Part shown: one piece after another, positions 36,838 to 47,583 of the stretch
Layout: the number at the start of each line of letters is the position of its first letter
Position numbering within the stretch: the first letter of the stretch is position 1
From: Siphonodentalium dalli
Lineage: Eukaryota; Mollusca; Scaphopoda; Gadilida; Siphonodentaliidae
Direction: 5' to 3'
Assembly (NCBI GenBank): GCA_032622095.1
Contig: CP136061.1
Span: 36,523,797-36,587,796, forward strand
DNA: 64,000 nucleotides
The notes under the pieces: model-generated
Database searches by the model: none
What the model was told of the DNA's origin: nothing
The model's input: only the letters and a program-made list of their open reading frames with translations
Translations under genes and position numbers: made by a program

Positions 36838-38163
36838 TTTTTATGCTGTTCTGTACTTGTGGACATTGATTCTGGAGGATTGTACTTGGGAGTGATGCCG
36901 AAGATGAAAGGTGGTATGATTATTGTCAACGAACTACTTTGTTATGTGACAAACAAGATTGGTGACTCGTGTGATGGACTTATAGTGAAGCTATGCACGG
37001 AAAAGTTTAGTGAAAATGCATTTGAAGATGCTTTGATGACTCGGCTCTATTGCATGTCTGATAATGATGATATTCTCAGACATCGCGCCGATAGAGGAAA
37101 TGCTAATGTCGTGAACATGCAATGTATTATCGAGATGCTCCAGCAGCTACCTGGTGTTGATTTACCGATATTCGTTGCAAGGGATCTGTCACAATTGCCG
37201 CCAATTAACATGATTGATCGTGGTGTTTGTCGCTTATCAACAGAGATAAATAGAATGAAAACACAAATTGATTCACTGGAGAGACTCCTCAATTAGACTA
37301 TTCCAGGTGCGAATGATGTACTTTCGAATACGATAAATATGAGTAGTGGTGGTGTTGTACGAGAAGAGAGAGAGATACACGCCAGTCGACGAACCAGCAA
37401 AGGAACTAGAATCAAACCGCAATGTTTCAAATATGCCAATGAATAATCACAACAATCAATCTAATAATGCAGAGGGAATGCAAATGCCAGTGACTGTCTC
37501 TAATAACGAGAGTAAATGGAAAACCAAATCTATCGCTCCTGGTTGGATTGCAGCAGATCATTGTAGGCATACACGCCGTGACAGAAAGGATTATGTACAT
37601 CGGTAAAAAGCACAGAGAATGAGTGGTCAACTACGAAGAGTAGAAGTAAGACAGTGTATGCTGATGTCTTGAAAACACCTGTTATGACTGAACGAAACTC
37701 TCTGCCAGACAACAGAAACTCACGGTCATCAAGGACAAGACGAAACCTTGTTATTGGATCATCACGAAGACAGTCAGCCAATTTGAAGACGGTGAAATCA
37801 CACTCCACCTTCTCAATATTTCTTTCCCGATTAACGCCAGATACCACTGTGAAAAATGTTGTTGACTATGTCCGGGATGAATTTAATACAGTTGTTGTGA
37901 ACTGCCATAAATTAGTGACGAAACATGACAGCTATTCTTCATTTAGAGTAGATGTATCAAGTTCAGTTGGACTGCTGGACACTTTTCTGGAATCAACTAG
38001 ATGGCATACGAATGCATTAGTGCGTAAATTTTATGTTGCAAGATGTGATAGTGTTTGTGGAACTGCATGCATCTTACGTGCTTAATTTTGTTTTAAATTG
38101 TTTATTTATTATTTATAACTTATATATGGACCTCGTGTCTGGAATAAAGTACATACATACATA
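36838..38163 (+). mobile_element. ORF1-only LINE derivative with ATAC-repeat tail
   Basis: Three plus-strand ORFs (36835-37296, 37346-37606, 37654-38085); the first and third are in the same frame, separated by a stop at 37294. The first has an acidic alpha-helical N-terminus (MTRLYCMSDNDD), LPIFVARDLSQLPP and a C-terminal coiled-coil-like STEINRMKTQIDSLERLL. The third has SRLTPDTTVKNVVDYVRDEF and HKLVTKHDSYSSFRVDVSS, then WHTNALVRKFY, a pattern I know from ORF1 proteins of CR1/RTE-style LINEs. Only about 50 bp after its stop comes GGACCTCGTGTCTGGAATAA and then (ATAC)n at 38146-38163, a LINE-type 3' end. ORF2 is absent. Confidence 0.6.
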
Positions 38164-38906
38164 CATATCCCCATTCGGACGCTGTTGTATTTTCTAATTT
38201 ATTAATCAAGTGAGTGTCCTGAAGACAGTATATTGAAATAGTTCTTTTGTTTGCGAAATTTCAAGAGTCTCGTCTTTTTATCCCGACCCAATCCCCTACA
38301 GTTGAAGGAAAGAATTTTAAAAGACAAAATGATTTAGGTAAACAGGAACGCTATCAAAGAAACAATCAAATGTGTTCACGCAATTTAACATTGTTTTCAC
38401 CCTATTGTTCTTGATACAACTTGTGTACCACATGAATCTTTTCTCAGACTCCACTCGATCACAAAAACTCTTCTTACAAATAACACTTAATGAAACATAT
38501 ATGTGCAAAATTCTAATTTAATATCGATTATCGACAACTTGCTAAACAAAACACACGAAACAAATATTTTTAGGATAAATTCTAGTATAAATTTGCAATT
38601 AACAAAAAACTGTTCCACTTCTTGTTCTTGTGTAGGACTGTGCAACTGTATTACATTATATATTATACGTGACAGTAATTTACATTGTAATGTGTTGTTT
38701 ATTCTTCTATACTGTAAAACAAGATACATAATGTTGGGCCGGTCTTCACCCAACACAATGTAGTCAACCTATAACATTAAACAAGACTATATATGACAAT
38801 TCAAAATAACTATATGCCACAGCAAGATATATTCATGTTAATAACTCATAATATTCAACTACATCGGCACGACGTCTGAACTATTCAGAAATTCAGAAAC
38901 AGTCCA
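38164..38906. other. No gene recognised
   Basis: AT-rich; overlapping ORFs on both strands at 38487-38763 are mirror images without recognisable motif. Confidence 0.4.
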
Positions 38907-39120
38907 GCCTATTCTCTCGAACTCCACACAATATATGCTTATAATAAAAAACTTTTTGTGTATATATTCTGCTTAGAATCGCCTCATTTTGAGTCGATAA
39001 TGTGCTGAAAGGGATTATGTGGGGACAATGACACAAATAAGCCAACTCACTTTTTAGGTGTACGAACTTTAACATGTGTTTTCACTGTGGCTTGCTGCGC
39101 CTAAAACGAAATAACGGATA
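38907..39120 (+). mobile_element. Dispersed repeat R4-B, short copy
   Basis: CCTATTCTCTCGAACTCC, TAGAATCGCCTCATTTTGAG, GCCAACTCACTTTTTAGGTG, TTTTCACTGTGGC and AAAACGAAATAACGGATA occur in the usual order. It stops 6 bp before the large palindrome. Confidence 0.65.
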
Positions 39121-39126
39121 TATATA

Positions 39127-39285
39127 GGTTATCACCACCATGTGTGTTCCCGAGATCAGTATTCAAGTCGAGCTGCCTTCTCTGGGCAGTCTATCGACGA
39201 GTCCGTAGGACGAGTCGCTAGACAGCCCAGAGAAGGCAGCGAGACTTGAATGCGGATCTCGGAAACACACTGGGTGGTGATAACC
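39127..39285. repeat. Near-perfect palindrome with 78-bp arms and 3-bp loop
   Basis: Arms 39127-39204 and 39208-39285 are reverse complements apart from about ten mismatches. The borders are GGTTATCACCACC and GGTGGTGATAACC. It is GC-richer than its surroundings. The centre is GAGTCC-GTA-GGACGAG. It is non-coding and its function is unknown. It lies about 140 bp downstream of the end of the Crypton-like gene relic. Confidence 0.9.
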
Positions 39286-39421
39286 AATTTATCTTACAAT
39301 TCGACTCATAAAAATGCAATAAAACTGAATGTAAAACAGGAACTATTTTATTACGCGCAACACAAAACGTACACAATTCTCAGCACACGACATCGTGAGA
39401 AGTCAATTTCTGAGAACGTAA

Positions 39422-41161
39422 CTATTCAACTTCGCTTTGGCTGGAATCAGATTCAATGATGAGGCGACGATATTTCCGTTTCGAATGTTCGACATAATTG
39501 TCACTTTTCACAGGATAATTGTAATATTTTATGGTGCAATCTCCTTGGATGGTAATAGAGTTGGAGAGAGGCATTGCAGGAGATGACTGTCCATTCACAG
39601 TTTTAATGAATTTCGAAGTTTCCGACACTTCAACAATCGATTTCTGACTCGCACTCTCCGTGTCACGTGTATCAACAATTCTAGTTGGAGCGGAATTCGA
39701 ATTATCAATGGGATCAGAGGTTGATGTTCGTTTCGGTGCTATGCAAAGAATATCCGACATTTGCCGTTGCATTTCCACTGACGCAACAGAATAATTATTG
39801 ATACTGGCAATAATTATGTGTCCCGAAAGCTGTGCTATTGTGTTCGGAGTAATGTCATTATGAAGGAGTCGAGTACAGGTTATTTTCCGGACGCACGCAG
39901 TTATTGGTCTTTCTACCAGGAAGTTCACCTTTCTCTGCCATGTTCTTCATGATTTTGGCTAAGGCGTGTTCACCCATAGGCTGAGCCTTATACCAGATAT
40001 GTGAATCTGGTTTTCGATTATGATTCACTTGAATGTAGAATGGTGAATCATGCTGCAAAGTGTTCAATGGACGCTTTGGTGCAAAAACCATGTAGGCTGC
40101 AACTGGACATTCTGTAGCTGGAACTCCAGGGATGGCAAATGCTTTCGGAATGAATGCTCGGTGGTGAGTATTGGAACTTTCTCCTGTTCGGGTTTTTGTC
40201 GACCTTTCATTATGTTTTAAATATTCAATTCCATTTGCGTCCTTTTCAAGCACAATGTCATTCCATCTTAAACTATGCTGTTCCTTTCCAGTGCGCATGC
40301 CGAACAATTTCACATTGTTATACCACATTAGATTCAGCAATCCGTATGGGCAGTCAACGCTTAACACACCTCTTTCCCTAAGAAGAACTTCCTCACTTTC
40401 TGTTATTGGTTCAGCTGCATTTGGCCGATTACCTTTTCCAGCTTCTTTTAACTGCTTCCTCTTACTTGCCAATACTGTCCTAGAGCTTTCGAATTCTCGG
40501 TCCATGCATATTAGATATGGATACTTCTCCCTCAAATATCTATCGATACCGCGGTGGTAGGATGTCAATGAGTCCGGCTCATAATCAGATCCATCTGCTT
40601 TCCTGACAGACAGTATGAAGGACCCTATATAATTGTCCATGCGAATTGGATCAATCAACTCAATAGCCCGAAATTCATTCCTCTGGGACAGAAATCTTGT
40701 AACGCCATTATTACAACTTGGGTTTTTTTCACAGTGTTTTCATTCTGCATACTAGATACAAAGTCATCTTTGTCAGATTCCTGAACATTAACAAATGTTG
40801 GTGCTTTCGATGTTGCCATTGTTGGTCACTGCTGAGCACTTACTTCTGTCAGTGGTGATGTAACAACAGTAGTATTAGCAGTTGAAGTACTTGCAGTTGT
40901 ATTGTTAATGTTGTTATTTTCACTATTCTTCCTTCTCCATGTCCATAATGGAACTGAGGACCCATAATCAGAAACACTGGCTGAGATAGTGGCATCTGCA
41001 GGCAACATTTGATAATTAGTACACTGACTTTCAACTAAAACATTTCTTTCACTAGTTTTAGGACTGTTTTATTTGTCGATTCTGCTCACAACATCATGCA
41101 AATCGTCATCTTCTCGAAATAGCTGCATTAGTTCGTCGTATGATACCTTGATAAATTCCAT
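39422..41161 (-). pseudogene. Crypton-like tyrosine recombinase (DUF3504-type), broken
   Basis: Minus-strand reading starts plausibly at ATG 41161 (MEFIKVSYDELMQLF) and ends at the TAG at 39422. The best-preserved stretch (to 40658, 266 residues) has the core-binding region IGSFILSVRKADGS and the catalytic-domain start with box-I arginine in FGMRTGKEQHSLRW (Arg near residue 122). Next come a KHNERSTKTRTGE block and TNNCVRK where the family usually has a His-x-x-Arg motif (Asn replaces His). The second frame continues with LSGH and NNYS, matching the family's late His and nucleophile Tyr. Damage: in-frame stops at 41069 and 40826, a frameshift near 40690 and another near 39890. Family knowledge: these are DNA-transposon recombinases, sometimes domesticated. 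I infer a dead transposon or dead derivative. Confidence 0.75.
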
Positions 41162-41171
41162 ATTGTTTTAA

Positions 41172-42589
41172 ATTTACGTACATGTACATTCGCAAGAATC
41201 GATCGATTTCCGTTGTGTACTCTGCAGAAATTGCAAATGCAGACGACACTTTAAAAGCATCTAAATCACCCATTAAAACTAATTCATGGGAAATGCAATG
41301 AAATTACGGACTTTTCGTAAGTAATCTCTCTTGAATCCTTAACAAAATATAATTTTATTTCAATTTCCCTTCTGTATTTTATTGAATAAAAATTGCCGTC
41401 AGCAGCTTCTGATCAAGACCGTACTGAATTACGGAGAATTCCCTACTTCGCTTATAATATAAATTGTCGAAATAGTCCGTATTCGTGCGCGCTCGCCGCG
41501 CTGTAAACAATGTGTTGCTTTTTTAATTCCCAAACATTTTGCGGTGTGTTATTTAGTTTTTTCGGTCCTGTCCTGTCCTGTCCTCTCTCCACATTCTTTC
41601 CACTTTCTTAACACAAGCATTTATTATGTTACGTTCGTAGCGAACGTTGATGTTATTTTATGACTTTCAATTGGTTATTTAGACGCTTTGTTTTGAAAAC
41701 AAGCCAGTTTCAAAACGCACGTGCACTCGTTGTTGCCATCCACGATATCCTTGTTGCCATCCAGGATACAAGATCGGAAACCGCCTAGGCGTTTTGGCGT
41801 GTATTTGAGGAAATATAGCTAAATTGTAAGATAAGATCCATTATCTGCTTATTTCAAAATCAAACAATCACATTATAGGTCGATTATATGTGCATATTTG
41901 CGTGAGGATATGTTGAACAGTCATAAGATAACAGATATGAGAATTATTTCGCCAACGGGAATTACTTTAAATAATTTAAACGGACATGGCTAATTCGTGA
42001 AATGTTTATGGATAATGGCAGATACTTTGATCTGATCATTTTCGCAGAATTGATCGAGAATATTAAACAGTAAACATTCGACCTATCTGATAAAGGCCAT
42101 TCTCAAAAATGGACTGTATACATGCAAACATAGTGCTAATTCTATAATGTCAGGACATGTCTGCAGTCTGTATGACCCTTCTTGAATATGTATGGCCAAT
42201 ATTTCATATAAGTGGATCCTTATAATGCACGACGTGATCATTTAAAAAAAGTTGTGATGGTGTCCAGTTCCTTTGAGACTGATCTTGACCTTTGTCCCAT
42301 TGGCCATGCTTTGACATCAATCCATTCAATGTGTCCCAACACACTATATTTATCACCATCTCGCGAAACGTGTTTAACAGTATTTGACAATATTGACACA
42401 GAGGCCGGATTCGTCATCTCAATTTAACCTGGTTTAAACCCCCATTGGCGGTCCAACCAAACTGAGATTAATGGGGGTGTTTTTGTCGTTCAGTTGCTAA
42501 CTAATTGCCAACTCCAGTTCGGTGATGTGAGCATGCAGACGAACTACAGTTACCAATCGGACCAAAAGGCAGGCCGATAAAACGCTTAT
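41172..42589. other. No gene; small repeats
   Basis: The region upstream of the recombinase relic contains a (CTGTC)n run at 41570-41590, an R4-B fragment at 41835-41925 (CATTATCTGCTTATTTCAAA, GAGGATATGTTGA) and a hairpin ACCCCCATT/AATGGGGGT at 42437-42480. No clear promoter element is identified. Confidence 0.45.
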
Positions 42590-43400
42590 TGACTCGCCAT
42601 AAATTATCGTGAACGGGCTTTATTACCCCACGTGGGCCCGGGTAGAATAGGCATACCACCCCTCGCATACCACCCCACTGCGAGGGGTAAGAATCCCCTA
42701 ATGTGGCACCTTCTTTCCCGTTGGGTGAATCCCGTGTTGTGTGGTGTAGGAGTCCTGGAGGTATCATAGGGCCGTCGTATTATGTGAATCGGCGACTTAG
42801 CTCATGGTCCTCTTTTGTCCTAATTTCTGCAAGATGGGTGGTTGAGTTGACCCGATTTAAGAGGGCTAGTCATGCCTCTTCGATGTTTGAGATAAAACAT
42901 TTGCCATCTGTTATATTATATTTCTAGTTGTGTCTTCTGTTTTCATGTCTGTTTCTTTCGTGTCATGCCTGTTAGCATTTCGTCTTCATCACTGTCAAAT
43001 AATGTTTCAATTTTGTACTGTTCACGCCTGTCTCACTGTCTCAAATATGATAAATACCTTATCACTGCAAAATGTTATTTTAAAAACTATTTTACATATT
43101 TAGATGTGGATGTTTGGTAATTTCGTATTCTTTATTTGTTATTTTTTATATCTATTCTTATACGTTTTATAGCATAATTGCACACTTGTCAGTTCTTGAA
43201 TTTATATTCATGAGTCCAAGTGGAAACATTTCTCTTGGGTGCTTTCATTTATACATAGATCATCGTTGCATTGTTTTAATCTAATCCACTGTCTGATTTA
43301 TCTACACAGTTGCTTCGCTACGATAATTTGTTATACCTGATTCTGTTCTTGGTCGTGATATGGCTTAACGACTAAAACGACGTTAAACCCTCAATCAATC
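42590..43400 (+). repeat. SINE- or LINE-end-like repeat with AATC tail
   Basis: A GC-richer head (CCCCACTGCGAGGGGTAAG, CCTAATGTGGCACC) shared with the minus-strand copy at 25430-25745. The end is CGACGTTAAACCCTCAATCA then ATC. GACGTTAAACCC plus an AATC-type tail is a SINE/LINE terminus I associate with molluscan repeats. At over 800 bp it may be two adjacent repeats. Confidence 0.5.
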
Positions 43401-44228
43401 ATGGGATTTATTTATCGAGATACAAGTATCGCTCATGGGCCACTAATCCGATCTTATTCTGGGTTTAAATTAATCTGGCAAAGGGTATATCTCAACATGA
43501 GTTTCACGTGCTGTTTGTCACTTTGTGATATATTTTCTGCAAGATGCTTTACTCGAAAATACACCATTTGGTGCGTTTACATGTATATCTGTTTACATAA
43601 GAGTATAGGATCTGCCCATCTATCTGTCTGCAACTTTTGGACGCAACTTCTGGACCCTGGACCGATTTCAACCAAATTAGGTGTGGTGCCTCGGATGTTA
43701 TACCGGCGTCAGGTTTTCAAAATTGTGATTTAAAAATAAACATTTAATTAAAAAATGAAAATATAGTGTTAAATTGAGTAAGGAGTTGAATCTAAGAATA
43801 AACAAAATTTTATATTAAAATTAATTTGTTTGTTCTAAATTTAATTAAATGTGTGTTGTTTTAATTAAACTTTTCTAATGATAAAAATGTGCGCAAATGT
43901 GCCACAAGCCCCTCTGTCGGTTCTAAAGAATCCACAAATTAGTCAATCCTGGATCAAGAGGTCAGTCAAGTAAAGGCAACTTGCTTATGTGAGTGCACAC
44001 CAGAAGCGGCATCTGAACTGTTGGAAGTGGGCAACCAGAGGGACAGGTTTTAATAAAGAAATATATTACATGCGTTGCTTTTTTAATGTTATACATTTAT
44101 CGTCATTCAAAAAGTTCCCAGGCTTTCAACTGATGGAATATTGTGAGAATTTATGGGCGTAACCAGAGCAGAGCTTGGTGGTATGATCTAAATGAGTTGT
44201 CAAATTTGACACGTACAGAACTATTATT
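43401..44228. other. No gene recognised
   Basis: A TTCAACCAAATTAGGTGTG phrase near 43668 resembles parts of other dispersed repeats. 44055-44185 resembles 1600-1745 (AAAGTTCCCAGGCTTTC ... TGGAATAT ... ATGGGCGTAACCAG). Confidence 0.4.
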
Positions 44229-44626
44229 ATACGCCCTTTTTGAAAAAAGGTCGTATTATGTTATCAGTCTGTCCGTCCGTCTGTGTAGCCGTCCGTCCGT
44301 CAGTTAATATTTTTGTTTCCGATCGATAACTCCAGTTTGGATTATTTTATCTGAACCAAAGTTGGTATGTGTATTTCCCAGCTAGAGACACAGGCCAAGT
44401 TCGAATATGGGTTCTGTCCAATTTTTTGGACATGAGTTACGGCCCTTTTTCAACTTAGAATTTGACCGTCTAATTATTTTTACAAGAGTTTCGGACTTTT
44501 TTCGACTTAGAATTTGACCGCATTTTGGCACTGAAATTAGGGGTATATCAGATTTTCTTCAAATGTAAGCTCAAAGTATTATTTTATTTTGCGGTAGTAC
44601 AATTCGAAATGGTTAAAGGGCGTATT
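44229..44626. mobile_element. MITE-like repeat with short TIRs
   Basis: Ends ATACGCCCTTT (44229) and AAAGGGCGTAT (to 44626) are inverted. Inside are CGTATTATGTTATCAGTCTG, repeated CCGTCCGTCCG, and two similar AACTTAGAATTTGACCG stretches. A partial relative lies at 12400-12640. It is non-coding. Confidence 0.55.
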
Positions 44627-45224
44627 TTGCCACGCCCTAGCGATGCTCTTGTTTTAGAATTGCAAACTATGTATATAGCATATCTGATCATGTAGTAGCA
44701 TCGTTCTGGTGTCAGAATTAAAACCTTGAACCCTTCAAATGAATTCGCACAAAACCCCAGTATTTGTAATTACCACAAGCCAAAAAAACCCACAATAGTT
44801 GTAAACATTATATTGAAGCTCTGTGTTTGAGCTCTGTTTGAAGTGCAAGCAATTTATGAAACGCACGTGAAATGCTGTTTCCTGCAGATTGTAATCCCAC
44901 ATCCAGATAGGCCGCAGAGGTCAGGATAAAATGGCCATCCATGAGAAGCTTCAGACATCCTTGTCCTTTAGGGTCATTGTCCATTTGGAAAGTACTTGAG
45001 AAACGGAAAATCATTGGGAGCAGATTATCAAACAGCACTTAGAGCTCTATAGCGAAAATCAATGAACTGTGTTTCGCATGCTTACAGCAGCGTTGTGCCA
45101 TGACCGTTCACAGTCCCACTACCATTGTGTGTGTGTGTGTGGGGGGGGGGTGGGGTATTCTTAAAATGCCGGTAAATGTTGTCCAGAAAGTTGTCTATGT
45201 CCATAAATGCTTTTATTTCAGCAA
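44627..45224. other. No recognised gene; one unassigned minus-strand ORF and a GT/G run
   Basis: A minus-strand frame (about 45053 to 44808) encodes FRFSSTFQMDNDPKGQG and LLMDGHFILTSAAYLD, which looks less AT-biased than neighbours but matches no family I know. (GT)n followed by about ten G lies at 45128-45152. Confidence 0.3.
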
Positions 45225-45228
45225 TTAA

Positions 45229-45513
45229 CCCTTTCATGACGGGAGCTTACTGAAATTTTGCAAAGACCCTGTGCCAACGAATTATCTTATATATGCGAGT
45301 CGACCACAGGTCTCCTCGCGTATATAAGAGAATGGATTGGCCTCACAAATTTTATATCATTTTTAATAATAGTTAAAGAATGTAACAAATAATGATAAAA
45401 AAGGTGATAAAGAATGTACGAAAAAATTATCAAAAAGGATAAAAAAAATTGTTAATAAAATGTAAGAACAATTGTTAAAACATTGTTAGGCCAATGCATT
45501 CTCTTACATAAAC
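45229..45513 (+). mobile_element. Double-hairpin TTAA element, right-truncated copy
   Basis: TTAA 45225-45228, then CCCTTTCATGACGGGAGC (the clearest version of this terminus), CCCTGTGCCAACG, a complete hairpin at 45273-45343 and the AT-rich ATTGTTAAAGAATG spacer. The second hairpin breaks off after GGCCAATGCATTCTCTTACA at about 45513. Confidence 0.75.
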
Positions 45514-46140
45514 CAATCTTAGATGCTGACTATTGCTGAGTTCCAGTCTATGACTAAAACAATATATAGGTGTGAACCAGAAATAAAGTTGTTTCATCTG
45601 CTGAGTAATTAGCTGAAAGCGAAGTTTCTTCCGGTTGGTTCACCAGTGCTTCACGTGTAACTTTGTCACTGTGTTGCCAGTCCTTCTCGCGATCAATCAC
45701 CACTATGATATTGATCATGACATGGAATAAATTGTTAGCATTAACACTGCCATTTTTCTTCATTGGCTGGAGGTTTATGAAATCGAAATAGCTTTACTCT
45801 TAGACATATTTTCATTAAGGACACGTGACCGCCAAATATTATAGATCCCTATGAATTGTGGGTATTACCCAAATGGTGGGTATTCCCCAATAAACAATGA
45901 CGTCATTTACTGCTGTTATAAAATATGGCGATAAACCTGTGACATCTGAGACTTTAGTGATTGCGCAATTGTTTCGTATATTAGGACATGCTCTGATAAC
46001 ATCGGCATAAATCAAAGCGGAGTTATGACTCTTAGTGCATATACAGCGTGAATTTACTTGGATTATCGTGATTTTTGTTGCGGGAATAGACAAGCTTCGA
46101 AATATGAGACATGGATATTTTAAAATGTGCACACTTTATT
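45514..46140. other. No recognisable feature
   Basis: Two small minus-strand ORFs (45554-45763 and 45839-46132) have no recognisable domain. Confidence 0.4.
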
Positions 46141-46295
46141 TAAGGAATAATTTCGGTTTCCTAATGTAATTACACTCTAAAGGCATATGCCGAATCACAA
46201 CCCTATAAATAGCTTCGCGATTTATAAGAGTTTGTGATTCGGCATATGTCTTTAGACTGTGTGATTACATTAGGAAACCGAGATTATTTCTTATA
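46141..46295. repeat. Near-perfect palindrome with arms of about 75 bp
   Basis: TAAGGAATAATTTCGGTTTC on the left pairs with GAAACCGAGATTATTTCTTA on the right. The centre is AGCTTCGCGA. Half-like relatives occur at 48300-48375 and 49507-49562, inside introns of the second recombinase relic. So it is a dispersed foldback family. Confidence 0.85.
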
Positions 46296-46843
46296 ATTAT
46301 GCCATGTATTGTTAAATATTGATTTAAAAAAGAAAACATTGCCATTTACAAGACGGTTGAAACAGGGAACTATATTTTGTCAAATAACGGGCCGAAACAG
46401 ACTCTGTCCGAATAGGAACTGTCACGACTCGGGCCGAAGGCAGCTCGTCCCATTTCCGTCCGTATAATATCGATCAATCGATCGAGTTGGTTTTTCCCCG
46501 AAGCGTATGTCAAGGACGGAGCAGAAACATGGCCGAAAATGATTCGTAAATTAATAAACTTTCGACGAAATATAACATTATCAGCAGAATATTGGAAGAG
46601 GAACACATTTTAGTTTCCATGTTGACTGGGACTCATTAGCGTGCGATAATCAGTAAGTTTAGTGAACATTTTCTTACAGGAATTATCCTATATCTGTCGG
46701 CATTCAGTCAATTTTGTTTCTAGATTTTTTCACTCACGACAATCACTTGAGATTTTACCGAGAACAATAAGTTTTCAGAAGAATAAACCATCATGATATT
46801 AGTATATATTAGTAAGATCATTTATTTTTCAAAAACTTATTTC
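46296..46843. other. No recognisable feature
   Basis: The minus-strand ORF at 46370-46606 is unrecognised. Confidence 0.4.
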
Positions 46844-46847
46844 TTAA

Positions 46848-47341
46848 AGGTACGGTTGGCCTTGGCGGTGGGTATCCTGTGAAAATATTTCCACCCGTCA
46901 AAAACCGCCACAAACAGAAAGAACATCAAAATGTAGACAGACTTTGTCCGTATACAAACAAGAAATATCGCATAAACAGTATGTTATTGTCATATTTTTT
47001 ACCATTGTTATGTAAACAAAGGCATAGAAAGTTACTTTTCTGGTATTTGTTTATATTATGATGGTAAACATAAAGAGCGTTCTTTGTTGGTGAATTCCTG
47101 ATATGGCACTAATAAAGAGCGTTTATGCCATTTGTGTGTGCTTAGCCAGTAGCATTGTGCTGTCTTCTGTAACACAATCAGGCTCTTGCTTAGGTAAAAT
47201 ATAGTAGGTCTTTATGATAACATGCTGTTTACGCGATGGCCATGATATATATGAACGAAACTGTATGCGTTTTAATGTTTTTCTGTTTACGGCGTTTGGA
47301 ACAAATATTAATATTTTCGACAATTAAGGCCGCACGTGCCT
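46848..47341 (+). mobile_element. MITE-1 copy A
   Basis: The element is exactly 494 bp with TTAA on both sides (46844-46847 and 47342-47345). The ends are AGGTACGGTTGGCCTTGG and the complement of AGGCACGTGCGGCCTTAA. It is almost identical to copy B in the opposite orientation; I found one clear base difference. The ORFs inside are shared by the copies and are not genes. Confidence 0.93.
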
Positions 47342-47583
47342 TTAATCATGGGTAAAATTTCAAGTGATTGTTCAAAAACTAGTTTACTTTCATCATAGGA
47401 TATTTTGTAAATGTACCGATTGTAGATGTATGCTGAGTCAGTAAAGCTCAAGTTTTTTTTGTGGTAATTGTTTAATTACGTTGAAATATTATTAACTAAT
47501 CAAGATCAAATCTATAATTTTAAAGTTCATTCTCATCACCGTGGTTGTTCATCGTCATGTTTGTGTCATTAAATAAATGTGTT

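Noticed and set aside
36835-38085. Host gene interpretation of the three plus-strand ORFs.
   Set aside because: ORF1-like motifs and the immediate LINE-type tail with (ATAC)n fit a retrotransposon better, though this rests on recognition rather than a search.
39190-39225. Hammerhead-ribozyme-like centre of the 159-bp palindrome (GACGAGTCC-GTA-GGACGAG).
   Set aside because: Stem II-like pairing is present, but the essential CUGANGA and GAAA core residues are not (the sequence reads TCGACGA and GAG), and it is explained by the palindrome.
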